The notes: generated by a model not told the origin, from the sequence alone. A stretch of DNA of 64,000 nucleotides from Brachynemurus nebulosus (GCA_035578155.1 JAPWDM010000001.1:19131725-19195724); one strand, 5' to 3'; numbered from the stretch's first letter, positions 47,207 through 58,144 are shown. Numbers and translations: made by a program.

Positions 47207-49713
47207 TAGTGTTCAAATAATTTAATTTAATTTTATGCCGCATTTACACATTGACTAATGTAAGTGCTTACTACAAACATGCCTAGAATTACGTTCCAAT
47301 ATATCAAAAAAGTACTTATACGCATTTCTATGGCGTTTGAAGTAAGCAATCGTACTCGTACTAATCAGTGTATAGACGGGGCGTTATGTTCAATTCAACT
47401 CAGTATATAGAGTAAAATTCAGTAACTTAACACTGTTGAAAAATTTCATATTTAATGGATTTTATCGTATATAATAAAGATAAATATACCTACATTTTAT
47501 GTATCAATAGCATTTTTTCTATTAAATTGATATTTCTATTCACTAAAAATTAGATAAAAATATCCCTTATTATCACCTATCAAGGCAATTTCTATGTTCT
47601 GTTCGAACCACTAATATTCAGTAAATCTATGGAAATCGAAATAAATCAAAATAATTTTTAAAATAAAAACAACGAAACGCTCATTTAATATGCATTTGAT
47701 TGATATAATATGATACATTGTTTAACTAATATTAATTATCTATAAATTTGTAAATATGGCATACATTTAAAGTTAGCTGATTTTCCGTTCATTGTAATAT
47801 TAACATGTTAACGGTCATAACCTATCATGACAAAACACCCAATTGGTACACATATTTATATATTTCAATACAAATGTATTTTGACTATACTTTATATGGA
47901 AATGTTGATTGTAATACAGCCACAGAACACTATAAGGAATACAACTATTTCTTTTCTGCAGTCACTTATGGGCATTTATGTGCATTTTGTAGAACTATTT
48001 TGTCATTCACTTAGTAGCTAGCAATGGATGTGTTCCAATTGTTGTCATATTGTTGCCGTCGTGTTGACACGGTATATGTAGTATACGTGCCACATGTATG
48101 TTATGTATATGAGTATGCAAGACACCAATACACACAACCATCCATCGCACTAACACACACAACTCCGCGTGCACATATATAACATATTGGTGGGATATTT
48201 TCTATCCTTTGTCGTTACACTGGTTTCAGTAGTATAGAGATACTAGCGTTCGTTCTGTAATATTCTGTGGATACAGCGCTGTGTCCAACTTTTGATAATA
48301 CGGTACTTGACTGTATTTAAAATTTGTGTCAAATGTTAAATAATTCTACACATTATCATTAAATATGTCCAATTTTAATGATGAAACATAACAAAATTGG
48401 ATAACTATTTAGAAATTTTATTTTAAAAATCGCCATTTTTCAACAAATATTCAAATTAGTGAAAACGCGCCGTTTCTTGAAGATGAAGTAATATCTTGTA
48501 GCTAGATATGTCGATTTTGATAATTTTCATCGGTGAGGTGAAATTGTGTTTTCTTTTGAATATTTTTATTAGCTTATATACATATATTAATAATAATCGA
48601 CCAGAATTCAAATAAATACTTGCTTTTACTTCGACATTTTATGAATATAATCAAAGTTTTGAGGTTATAAATATTGACATTGAAGTTTAATTGCTTCAAA
48701 ATGTGACGTCACTATAGTGAGGTGTTTTTCCCGCCTTTTTCTCATTTAAAATTGTAGGGTTATTTTTTTGATGATTTTTTACAAAATCTGTCGAAAATAA
48801 AAAAAATTACTTAACTGATAAGGAAAGACAATGCTTTTAGAATATTTTTGTAACTTCAGTCAAGTACCCTATTTGAGATAATTTTTCCATTCTTCATTAA
48901 TTTTTTTAATTTTGATTTAGAATTGTAAAAAATATTGTATGCAACATGTGTATTATAAGATGTGTTGTATATAATAATTTATATTTCGAATAAATAATAT
49001 CTTACACAGTCACACGTACCAAACAACGAAGATTGAATAATTTAATATTTTTAATCTTCGACATTATTCAGACGATGTGAGACGAAACATGACGATGAAG
49101 AACACGGAGTTAGAGAGAGTAGAGGTATTCCAAGAACTTTTCTACTCTACTGGACAAATTTGACATTGCTGAGAGCTTTTGTTGCAATTTGTAGAATTTG
49201 AATAGATTGTAACATTTTTCGCTGAAATAGTTATATCCATTGTGATTTACGTAGCTATATTATTAGGTCAGATTAGACCGTTATTTAATTATTTCAAATT
49301 TCCATTGAATAGTTATTAATTTATATTTCACCGGTATATACTAATGAGGTATTAATATTATATTAATAATTAGGTAGTCAACGAACCATCTCTTTTTTCC
49401 AAATTCAGACGCCAAGATTATCAATTGTAATGAAAATCCTGTGACATTCCCTAGTAGATAGAATAAAAAAATATTTTTATAATCTTAAAATCTAAATTTA
49501 AAAAAAGAATTACTTCTCCCATTTTATATTTGTTAATTCGTTGTTTCTAATTATTCCTTAGAGCCTCAAAATTTCAATTTTTAAAATTACAATCAAGATT
49601 ATACAAATAAAAACAAAAATTAAGTTAAACTTGTAATTTCATTGCTTGACTTTATTTGGCGCTAAACCTCAATATTAAGACCAGCAAAAAACCAAACAGA
49701 ATTTTTTAACCAA
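47207..49713. other. Unassigned stretch with a weak promoter-like spot near 48.17 kb
   Basis: Two overlapping 64-69 codon frames at 47805-48021 have no motifs. TATATAA at about 48176 is followed by an initiator-like TTCAGTAG about 50 bases downstream, too far for a standard core promoter. Nothing else is supported. Confidence 0.35.
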
Positions 49714-49749
49714 TCTTCAACATGTAAATTAAAAATCACAAAGTGATTG

Positions 49750-49755
49750 AAAAAA
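49750..49755 (-). terminator. Pol III-type terminator (T6)
   Basis: Six T residues on the minus strand, seven bases after the tRNA-like sequence ends, would stop RNA polymerase III if the internal A and B boxes are used. Confidence 0.5.
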
Positions 49756-49761
49756 TTATCC

Positions 49762-49833
49762 AGATCGGCCGAGAATCGAACCCAGGATCTCCTGGTAACT
49801 AGCCAGGCGTGCTAACCACTACACCAACGATCC
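49762..49833 (-). tRNA. tRNA-Thr(AGT)-like sequence, 72 nt, in a SINE context
   Basis: The minus strand folds as a canonical cloverleaf with no gaps. The acceptor is GGATCGT/CCGATCT (one mismatch, one G-T pair), the D stem GTGT/GCAC and the perfect anticodon stem CCTGG/CCAGG. The 7-base loop CTAGTTA gives anticodon AGT. A 5-base variable region leads to the T arm CTGGG-TTCGATT-CTCGG. Box A (TGGTGTAGTGGTTAGCACG) and box B (GGTTCGATTC) are well preserved. It could be a functional threonine tRNA, but a 12-bp duplication around a 171-bp unit argues for a retroposed tRNA-derived element. A T6 terminator lies just downstream. Confidence 0.65.
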
Positions 49834-49906
49834 TATATGCTCGACAGGCGTCCGAGCCGGACACCCATTCAATCACCTATGTGTATTAGTACTCTCTCTT
49901 CAACAT

Positions 49907-49945
49907 GTCGACCGGTTTCGGTGTCTCAAACACCATTATCAAGAC
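49907..49945 (-). ncRNA. Hammerhead-ribozyme-like motif (Penelope-type), copy C, degenerate
   Basis: On the minus strand: stem I GTC, TTGATAA in place of CUGANGA, one extra T, stem II GGTGT/ACACC with loop TTGAG, GAAA, palindromic stem III CCGG, TC (fits UH), and GAC closing stem I. Stems and order match copies A and B, but the core has lost its first C and the G before the last A, so self-cleavage is unlikely. The SINE-like insertion at 49726-49896 sits immediately next to it. Confidence 0.45.
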
Positions 49946-50543
49946 AAGAATATAAAAATCAATAAAAATAAAAAATGAAAAAATTTTAAAAAATTTTTTC
50001 ATAAACAAAAGGAACTAAAAACCTTTAGTTTGAATCAAAACCAATCAATATAGCAACTCGTTGGTTGGAAAAAAGGAAATACGTACATCACTACAAATGA
50101 TATACGAAAACGGAAATATGAAACAACAAAACATCTGAACACCAAACTTCCAATAGAGAACAGAAAAAGTAAAAGAAGAAAGAAAAAATCTTTTATTAGA
50201 AAATAACATTTGTAAAAGCCACCAATCGCCTTTATGAATCACATATTCAAATTAGTTCCCATTGACTTTCGTCTAAATCCATTGTCAGAAAATTACGTCA
50301 CCCAGTGGGATTTTACTATGCAATTTATTTAATCATAATATTAAAAATACGCTGCCAATGGGGTGTGGCACACAGCTTCCTCGTACTCGTAAAAGCACCT
50401 TGATAATTTAATGCCCAATATAGCTTTGTATAATTTAATATAGGTATATAAATTAATAAAAAGATTTAAACAAGACGATTCATAAAAAATTGAGCGAAGT
50501 GGGATTAGCAGTAAATAAGATATTGACATTTAATGCAATTTCA
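49946..50543. other. Unassigned stretch
   Basis: Nothing I can support. Confidence 0.35.
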
Positions 50544-50850
50544 TGGTAACGCCGTGGATACTATTACTCCGAATGCAATGAAATTTGTGGGCGACCATCT
50601 AGGAACCAGACCGCATAATTTCTGATAATTTCATAAAAAAGAATTGAATAGTTCAGAAGTTATGCCACTTGGTACAATTTAGTATATTAATGGAATGACC
50701 TGATAGCGGCGTAGCTACCGTTACTCCAATTTCGATTAAATTCATATGGGACCATCTGGGAACCAAACTGTATAATTTCTGAAAATTTCATTGAAAACAA
50801 TCGAATAGTTCAGAAGTTTTGCCACTTGGTGCAAACTCGCGACATATAGA
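50544..50850 (+). repeat. Two tandem units of about 156 bp
   Basis: Unit 1 (from about 50544) and unit 2 (from about 50700) share ACGCCGTGG/GCGGCGTAGC, ATTACTCC, GACCATCT-GGAACCA, TAATTTCTGA-AATTTCAT, GAATAGTTCAGAAGTT and GCCACTTGGT in order. Unit 2 runs on into GACGGACAGACACC, the same end block as in the repeat at 21955-22268, so the families may be related. Confidence 0.6.
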
Positions 50851-51089
50851 CGGACAGACACCAAACCAAAATTGTTCAGAAAGCTCTAAAACTTTTTTAT
50901 TTTTCAAAAGTGATCACAATGCTTCCGCTACTTTACAAGTCTCGGAAGCAAAAGATATTATGTATTGTTTTAATCTTAAAATATTATAAGGTTATTTATT
51001 GGTGCTGAATGGTCAGACTATTTTTAAAGTGCATTTTCTGAAAGGAATTTTTTTACACTGGTATCTCAAGTAATATTCCCATTGGTTCC

Positions 51090-51165
51090 AGCGAGCTAAA
51101 AGTGACACTTGACTTCCTATTATGAGGGACTAAATGTTGTCTTTTAGCCCTAGAATTGCCAAAAA
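51090..51165 (+). repeat. TATTATGAGGGACTAAAT repeat, copy 1
   Basis: TAAAAGTGACACTTGACTTCC, TATTATGAGGGACTAAAT and CTTTTAGCCCTAGAATTGC match 58585-58655 in direct orientation (TAAAAGTGGCACTTTATTCC and so on). Confidence 0.6.
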
Positions 51166-53155
51166 TGTTTTTATCAAGTTTGTAATACTTATATTTGTAT
51201 AATATGAAATATACGTGTGAATCTAACTGTATAATTTGAATGAAGCGGCCAATTTTGACGCACACTTTTATATGGGTCTTCTTATTTACACGCTATTTTG
51301 AAAGTGTGTTCAAGAATTTATGAATTTTTGGTAACGACAGTAGCATAATGTCTAATTAAAAATTTGAACTTCTATATAATAATGCATTTCAAAGTATGTT
51401 TATTCTCGTTACAAAATTTTGAAAGATTGGAGACTAAACAATTTATTAAAATACATATCGCAGCTGACATTATGTTGATTTTAACGGTTTTAATGAAGTT
51501 TTTATTATTATTATTGTTTCTTGATCGTAAAAGCTGTGAAGTTTTAATTGTAAACAGTGTGGATACATGTGTACAAAAATTCCCATTAAAAATTCACGAA
51601 ATTTTATAAACTTTGCTTTAAACATATATGTAATACTTATTTCCCCCATGTAGTATTCTCCAGCCCACGTTTCATTTACAAGTGTAAAGAATGGATTCGT
51701 TTGAATGTCAGATAAAATTTTTTATTCACAAAATTTTATTGATAATGTATTTGATTTTTAACTCCATAAAGAATATGTACCCTATTTCAAATACAATTGA
51801 TCATTAGTCAAAGTAGAAAATTAAATAATTCTTATATATTCGAAACAAATCAATTTGGTATTTTTTTCTAAAAACAAACTACAATTTTAAAATTTACGTA
51901 AGTGCAATAACGAAAGAGATAAAGCCAAAAAAACGGAAATTATTTAAATTCATAAGTGATGAAGCATGGTTAAATTTAACTGAAATGGACCATATATTTA
52001 AACCTTGACGATATACTGTTTAAAATAGAATATTATTATTTTGTTTAAAATTTTTGTTACTTTGTAAAAAAATATAAAAGTTATTCAAGTTGAAAGGAAA
52101 CAAAAATGAGAATATGAATCTTTAGAGCAGTAAACATATTGTAATGTTTATTTACATTTATATGTAATGAAACATTTATATGATATTAATGCATCACAAC
52201 ATAACCGAGAAGTTGTAGCATAGAATTAAATAAAAAATATCTAACAGAAATATCAAGAAATGTTTATGAAGATATTCACTTGAAAATAAAACTAACATAT
52301 TATATCAACTTTTGTCAAAGAATAAATAAGTGAAACCACAAAAATTGCTATTTTCGATTTTGTTATTCATTGACTTGAAAAATTTCCCAAAAATAAGGTG
52401 ATGATCGTACGTTTTAAAAATAATTTCAGCAACGAATGCCCGTAAACCAAACAATAATATTCTGAATAATGGTGGAAGCGCTGGGACAGACGAAACATCT
52501 ATAAAATTTATGTTTTCTGACTCCAAGTACAATACTCCTGTCACAGCATCCTGCGTAACAGCGAATTTCCTAGTTTTTCTCGGAAAACAGTTGACATAGA
52601 ATAATGGTTCAAAAACCTTTCGGATGTGATTTCTTACGTTTTTTGCGATAGTGTAATAAAGATTTCAAAAAACGTTTGAAACAGACAATTTATTTTTTCT
52701 CGAAAATCAGTTTGGTAAAATCTTTAAAAAATCCAGCTTAGGTTTAGATCCATCTTTTTCTGTCAAAAATTATTTTAATGGAGAAGATTTAAAATACGCG
52801 GTTTTGAGAATCGGACGGGACTAGCGGACAAACTCATCCAAGATTATCGGAACTTGGATGTTTAATTAGAGCTTTTTCGTTTAACTACAATAAACCTAAT
52901 CAGTAGCGACAAGTTGTTTAAAACTTCGGTCGGTGTAATAAATAGTTATTTTACAAATATTACAATTATTAATTTTATTTGTATTTAATAATAATGTACT
53001 AATGATGATATGGTTTAACGTCCATTTTTAAGATTTTCCATCTATAACAGACGCCACCCACATCTTCATTTGTATACTTCATTTATATATTACCCATTAT
53101 ATACCTTACATTATACATTTTCTGATGTGGGAGACGGACAATGAAAGTGGGGTTG
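51166..53155. other. Unassigned AT-rich stretch
   Basis: No supported gene. Frames of 79-81 codons at 51364 (plus) and 52305 (minus) are without motifs. Confidence 0.35.
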
Positions 53156-53406
53156 GGGCATAGGCGGGATTTAGGGGGGCAAGGAGGGGGGATAACTGCC
53201 CCTCCAATATTTGCGCGAATAAGAAATTAAAACTTGAACAAGATTTATTAAAATAATATAGCAGAAGAATAGGGGTGAGGATACAGAAATTAAGTCAAAC
53301 ATTTGTTGACCTGAACTGGTTTTCTATTCTATGAATCTCCCAAGGTGATTTTTGTATTAAATACATTCTTTGCCCCCGCCAATATTTTTCTTGGAATCCC
53401 TCCTTT
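53156..53406 (-). mobile_element. GGGGGGCAAGG dispersed TIR element, copy 2
   Basis: GCATAGGCGGGATTTAGGGGGGC at the left and TTTGCCCCCGCC...GGAATCCCTCC at the right are imperfect inverted termini. The interior matches 31731-31912 in reverse complement. No coding capacity. Its right end meets the SINE-like unit directly. Confidence 0.6.
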
Positions 53407-53605
53407 GGGCTGGGGGATAGTATCTGGACGGTATACGTCTGTAACCGATTTCTTTTAAAGCAACTATGTCGATAATCATCTGAAGTTGTGAAGGGAAACT
53501 ACAGAAAACCTTCACGAGCATAGCCGACCGTGGGATTTGAACCGTCGACCTACCAAATCGGCAAGCACCATTGAACAAGCACGTTCGGCCACTCCGCCGG
53601 TTATT
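53400..53605 (-). mobile_element. tRNA-derived SINE-like unit with intact A and B boxes
   Basis: On the minus strand the unit starts with a tRNA-like head. Box A is GGAGTGGCCGAACGTG (53581-53595 region) and box B is GGTTCAAATCC (53533-53543). Then comes the body TCGGCTATGCTCGTGAAGG, TTTTCTGTAGTTTCCCTTCAC, ACTTCAGATGA. The head of about 88 bases with a long variable part resembles class II tRNAs (Ser/Leu). A 5'-truncated relative is at 34544-34690. No poly(A) or target duplication is readable because the 3' side runs into another repeat. Confidence 0.65.
53513..53600 (-). tRNA. tRNA(Ser/Leu)-like SINE head
   Basis: GGCGGAGTGGCCGAACG and ACGGTTCAAATCCCACGG match class II tRNA D-arm and T-arm sequences. 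I could not fit a clean anticodon stem and loop, so this is a tRNA relic that provides an internal Pol III promoter, not a working tRNA. Confidence 0.45.
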
Positions 53606-53870
53606 TTACTGTACGGAAATTACTGTACGTTACCGTCATTTACATTATAAACTTCATTAAGGGCTACCGTACCCGTTACCTTTAATTGTTTTGTATAGAG
53701 ATCGATCTGTCGATATATCTAAATAAAAAGGAATTCTATTCTTCATTTCCATAAGAAAACATTTTATGATATGAGGATACAGGGAAATTTAAGGTTACTA
53801 ACGGGTTCGGTAAATTTATAAAGTATATAGGGCAGTTTTAGAATGAATTACGAAATTTAAAATCTTAAAA

Positions 53871-54201
53871 CTGCACGGAGAGAAAGCTCATATAAAAATT
53901 ACTGTGCTCAGCACTACAATCGATGTGTAAAAGGCGAACATATTCAATTTTGTACGATAAAAATATAAAAATTATAATTAATCATAGAAAATTTAAAGGA
54001 TAGAATATTGTTTCCGTAATATTAGCTCCGTAAAATTTGTAAAACAGCACAGTAAAAAGTTCCATTGCCGACAAAAAATATTTTTTAATTGTTTTTCTTA
54101 CAAAAATTACCATGCTGTATTATAATATTTGAAATGTTATCTGCTAATAGTAGAAAGAAAAAAAGAGAAAGAAGGTTGTGTGTGTTGTGAACGCTGTTGA
54201 A
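53871..54201 (+). repeat. 332-bp dispersed repeat, copy 2
   Basis: Near-identical inverted partner of 36097-36428, 17.4 kb away. It starts TGCACGGAGAGAAAGC and ends GTGTTGTGAACGCTGTTGAA. AT-rich, no coding capacity. Confidence 0.8.
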
Positions 54202-54837
54202 GTAGAACATACTTAAGTAAATGGAATCTTTTTCTTTCATTTATTACACAATATTTCTATTTCTAATAAGTTTGTGTTAACTTCTGTATATATTCAAATT
54301 CTGTGCTTCAAATATAAATTTTTCGTAAAAATTCAATTCATACATATGTTTCTTGGATAAATAATCAAAGATTTATTTATTATTTATAAAATACGAAAAA
54401 CATATGTAATTTTTGTAAAAGAGTTCCGTTTGGCTGTGTGTTCGTTCGGCTTGGCTTCGGATTCGCTCAAACGACTGCAAGCACATTGCTCGTTCGCTCG
54501 CTAACACGCCGTGCCGCCACGCATATGTTTACATATGTATGTATGTATAAGAAGGAAACAATTTTACAATCATATATTTTATTGAATATTGTGAAAAAAT
54601 AATGTTTTTATATTTAGAGTTTTAGAATGACATGATAATAGCCATATGTACGCGGTGCATAGAATGATATTTTTATATTGCTGCAAAATTTACTTCTAAA
54701 ATTTATTATTACCAGTGTTGTGTTTACGTAAATAGTGTTATCTGAAATTTTATCTAGTCGAACATTTTTAGTCGAATTTTTCTAATCGTATAGACTTATA
54801 CAGCCTTTAAGATAAGAATGGCAAGAGGCGAGAGTAG
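54202..54837. other. Unassigned stretch
   Basis: A GC-richer patch at 54420-54530 (GTTCGTTCGGCTTGGCTTCGG) is not open beyond short frames. Nothing is supported. Confidence 0.35.
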
Positions 54838-55062
54838 GGACGCTATTCATTTTCGGACCCGTACCTAGAACACGATTCTGAGGAAAAAAAAACGCCATGA
54901 GCAGCGGGCCCCATCACGGAAGACGAATTTTTCCCTTCACCTTCAGTGTTGAATATTTACAAGCGAAATGTGATTGAAAGTCTACAAGCGATTTGTCATT
55001 TTGGTGGTTTCAAAACTGACGATGAGTGTCCGGCTGATCGGGGCTTTAAAAAATGGTTTTAA
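54838..55062 (+). pseudogene. Degraded coding-like frame, source unknown
   Basis: One frame runs 75 codons from after TAG 54835 to TAA 55060, with a single internal TGA at 54898. Its translation is acidic and complex: Asp-Pro-Tyr-Leu-Glu-His-Asp-Ser-Glu-Glu before the TGA, Thr-Glu-Asp-Glu-Phe-Phe-Pro-Ser-Pro-Ser after it, and Gly-Gly-Phe-Lys-Thr-Asp-Asp-Glu-Cys toward the end. This is unlike the Lys/Phe/Ile-rich chance frames elsewhere. An acidic, Ser/Pro-containing stretch would suit the N-terminal part of a transposase or a nuclear protein, but I recognise no family. Confidence 0.3.
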
Positions 55063-55504
55063 GTTTTTAAGGGCTGAGTCTCAGTAAATTTCAATTTTGT
55101 ACTGAAAGCAGTTAGCAGGAAAAAAGCCAACACAATTCGTACGAAGGCATTCCTACCCATGCTTATCCGCCAATTCCCTTTGTGTTTTATTTTTAAATAT
55201 TAAAAAAGGACCTTAAATAGTAAACTAAAAGGCCTTTTTGAAAATATTTTTTCTTTTCAAAAATATCCAGAATTTCTATTTTATAAATAAAAATCCAAAA
55301 TTCCTACTTTATAAATAAACAGTGACTTTAATAACATTTTTAAATTACTTAATATGTATAATGTATATATTGCACTTGTTATAAAAGTAAATTAATTTTT
55401 TTTTAAATTTTTAAAATTATTATCCGCCTACTTGTCTTAAAATGAAAAAAATAATGCATTTAAAACACATCTAGTAATACCATTGAATTGCGATGTAAAA
55501 ATGG

Positions 55505-56040
55505 GCGAAATGGGGGGGGGGAAGTAATGTGGGATCCCTAAAAGGCACTAGCTGGGATACTAGCTCAATACATGTACAGAATTTCAGTCCTCTAGGTTTC
55601 CTTAGAGAGTCTCTAGATGTGTTAGACAACAAGCAAAAAAATTAAGGAAATATTGGCGTAAGAATCGTGGGGGTAAGGGTTAAAAGTTGAAACCTCCAAA
55701 AAGCAGTGGCTGGCTAATATCTTAACCTGTAAACAAATTTCAGCCCTCTAGGTTTATTTGAGGAGATTTTGACCCGAACGAAACTGTTAAAAACAAGAAA
55801 AATCATGTTCTTTTTGGTATAAAAATGGTGGGGGTAAGGGTTAAAAGTTGAGAGCCACAGGATGCACCCCCTTGATATTAACTCAATCCGAATACAAAAT
55901 TTCAGCCCTCTAGGTTTATTTGGGTGACCTGTGCGAGTGGTACAAACTTCGAAAACGTCGAAAAACCATGAAATTGCAGCTTATAAATGAGGGGGTGGGG
56001 GAAAAATATTAAAACCTCCAAAAAGCACAACCTAGGCACG
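55505..56040 (+). repeat. Satellite array, GGTAAGGGTTAAAAGTTG monomers of about 160 bp
   Basis: Units start near 55505, 55667, 55828 and 55990. Each has GTGGGGGTAAGGGTTAAAAGTTG, a CTCCAAAAAGCA block, ATATTAACTCAATC, then AATTTCAGCCCTCTAGGTTTATTTG. Spacing is about 160 bases, and the units are diverged from one another. Related single or paired monomers are at 14459 and 30085. Confidence 0.75.
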
Positions 56041-56390
56041 AGCTTTATCAACACACCAAATTTCCCCAACACACCAAAACCCCTTACGTTAATTCTGGGG
56101 CTGGGGGCGTGTTAGATTCATCCAAAGAAATATTTTCCCCCTCTACTCCCACCAAATGATCCTAGGAGGCTGAATTTTGGATATGTTGTAGATAATTGAT
56201 CGAAACATTATTTCAAACCGGTTTGGAAAAGTTTTATTGTTTTGTTGCCCCCCACCAACGCCTCAAAGGTTTGGTCGAATCCAAAATTTGTCCAAAATTT
56301 GACCGCACTTTGATAGTATGAGGTGCATCGGAAATGAGCCCCACTTATCAAATTGCAGATATTGATTCCCGTTCCCTAAAAAATTAGCAA
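56041..56390. other. Transition between two satellite types
   Basis: C-rich and G-rich sequence (CACACCAAAACCCC, TGTTGCCCCCCACCAACG) with no clear unit. It may contain worn monomers. Confidence 0.3.
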
Positions 56391-56700
56391 AAAATTAGCA
56401 AAAAAATAACCCGTAAATTTTATTTGAATAAGTGCAGTTGGTACGGGGATACAGGGGCGACGGGGCTGACTCTAGATTTAACTCTGCGCCGCCATTGTAT
56501 TTCGGCTGTGGCAAAAAAATCAATTCGTTATTATCGCGTAATTTTTATTTGAATAAGTGCAGCAGGTCCGGAGTTATAGCGGCGGCGGGGCTGACTTAAG
56601 TCTGAAGTCAGCCCCGTCATCGTATCTCGGTAACGGCTGTGGCAAAAAAATTAATTCGTTGGTAAAAAAATAGTAAAAAAATAGCAAAAAAATATAGCCT
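56391..56700 (+). repeat. Second tandem repeat, two units of about 150 bp
   Basis: TTTTATTTGAATAAGTGCAG, then GG-GCGACGGGGCTGACT, then GGCTGTGGCAAAAAAAT and AATTCGTT occur twice (from about 56400 and about 56545). Unit 2 contains a perfect hairpin, GGGGCTGACTT-AAGTCTG-AAGTCAGCCCC. TAGCAAAAAA words border the units. Different in sequence from the preceding array. Confidence 0.7.
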
Positions 56701-56783
56701 ATGTGAGATCTCGGGGTCATGACTTGGCGGGGCTAGCTTTATAGACACGACATTTACCATGCGTTCATACAGTGTTCGCCAGT

Positions 56784-56830
56784 TATAAAAGGCTCAGTGA
56801 TACTGCGCGTTAATTGAACTAATGGTACTC
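56784..56830 (+). promoter_or_regulatory. Possible core promoter (TATA-type)
   Basis: TTATAAAAGG with a CCAG-rich left side is a good TATA box by sequence. No initiator consensus sits at the expected distance, and no open frame follows. Confidence 0.2.
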
Positions 56831-58144
56831 GGTTAGTCGGTTCCATCTATTGTTCGACACTGTACTTTCAGATGATTTTCACGTAAAGGAATTTGACCCG
56901 TAGAGAAATGACTCAACCAGCAACACTTTAAATCGTTGGTATTGTAAAAGTTTTATCAGTCGAAAAATTCGTCGATTTTTTTTAGATTAAACTCTCATAA
57001 CCCCACATATCCTTGAGTTTTCATTACTGCGCATAAAAAAACTGCGAGCATTTTTCTGGGATCCGCGGAAACGGGAACAAATTTCATTTTATTCATAAAG
57101 ATTATGTAATTTGTTTTCTATTCGAAACAACACGTCAGGAAGTACACTGGTTAGTACGGGTTCGGTTAATCGTGAGCCTATTGTAGGTTTTTTCTAAAAA
57201 AGAAAATTTTTGAATTGTATAGCTTTTGATAAATAATTCATGTACATACTCACCCATATATTTCTGTGTATATATTTAGGATATGTGTACACATAACGGT
57301 AATAATGAGAACATTGTTTGATAAGTGGTACTTCTACCCCACTTGATTAGAGAATATGTATGTACATACAAACATACGTAGGTATATTTGTAGAGGGCCC
57401 TTGTATAATTATTTTATTAGCAACAATAAATATTTGTATAAAATGTAAGATGAGAGAGCTACATACAAAAAGTTATCACAAACAATTATTTTGAAAATTT
57501 AATAAATTATTTAAAAATATTTTATGAAACCATTTATAAAATTTGCCGTGTTCAAACAAAAAAAGTTTTTAACAATTAACTAAAATATCTAAATATCAAA
57601 AACTAAATTTAATTGTTATGGTTAAAATGTCAAGTTCATTGACTAAACTACAAGAAAAAAAAGCATTGGAGGTGGGGAGTTCTAATGATTAATTTCATTT
57701 CTTAAGGGCGTTTCTTTTACCAATACGTCACAGCTCCCTTAATACTTCATCAAAATTAACGAATAAGGCTATGGTCACACCGCATACGACTTTGACAGAA
57801 TTTTTAACACTGGCGTGCGTGCACTATCGTTAACGGCAAAACAAACAATTGTATGTTGATATAAATGGTCACAATGAGTATAAATGAGTATAAATATAAA
57901 TGGTCACAATGAGACCGAATTACACTGGCGTGAATAGTCAAATTTTACCGACCACCGACCCAAATCAAATGAATTTGATTTTTTCGGCAGTATTTGTCGG
58001 TGTTATGTTGTATGATATAAATAAATATGTATAAATAATAAATTTGAAATTATATTTATCATTTTTATAATATAATTTATTGGATTTAGCAAAATATTTG
58101 CCACATTTTTCCGCAAAATATAAGAAAATAGTGAAATAGTATGT
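56831..58144. other. Unassigned AT-rich stretch
   Basis: No gene supported. TATAAATGGTCACAATGAG is directly repeated at about 57860 and about 57895; CACTGGCGTG occurs at about 57809 and about 57925. Confidence 0.35.

Larger units (their letters stand above)
49726..49896 (-). mobile_element. SINE-like insertion carrying a tRNA, with 12-bp target duplication
   Basis: The perfect 12-mer TCTTCAACATGT occurs at 49714-49725 and again at 49897-49908 and brackets 171 bases. The insert holds a complete tRNA-like cloverleaf on the minus strand, with about 60 bases of extra sequence 5' of it and a T-run plus AT-rich tail 3' of it. GTGATTGAA upstream and TTCAATCAC downstream of the tRNA are inverse copies. 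Removing the insert and one 12-mer would restore a continuous sequence leading into the ribozyme-like motif at 49907-49945. The duplication fits LINE-driven insertion. The 5' extension is unlike a simple tRNA SINE head. Confidence 0.65.
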
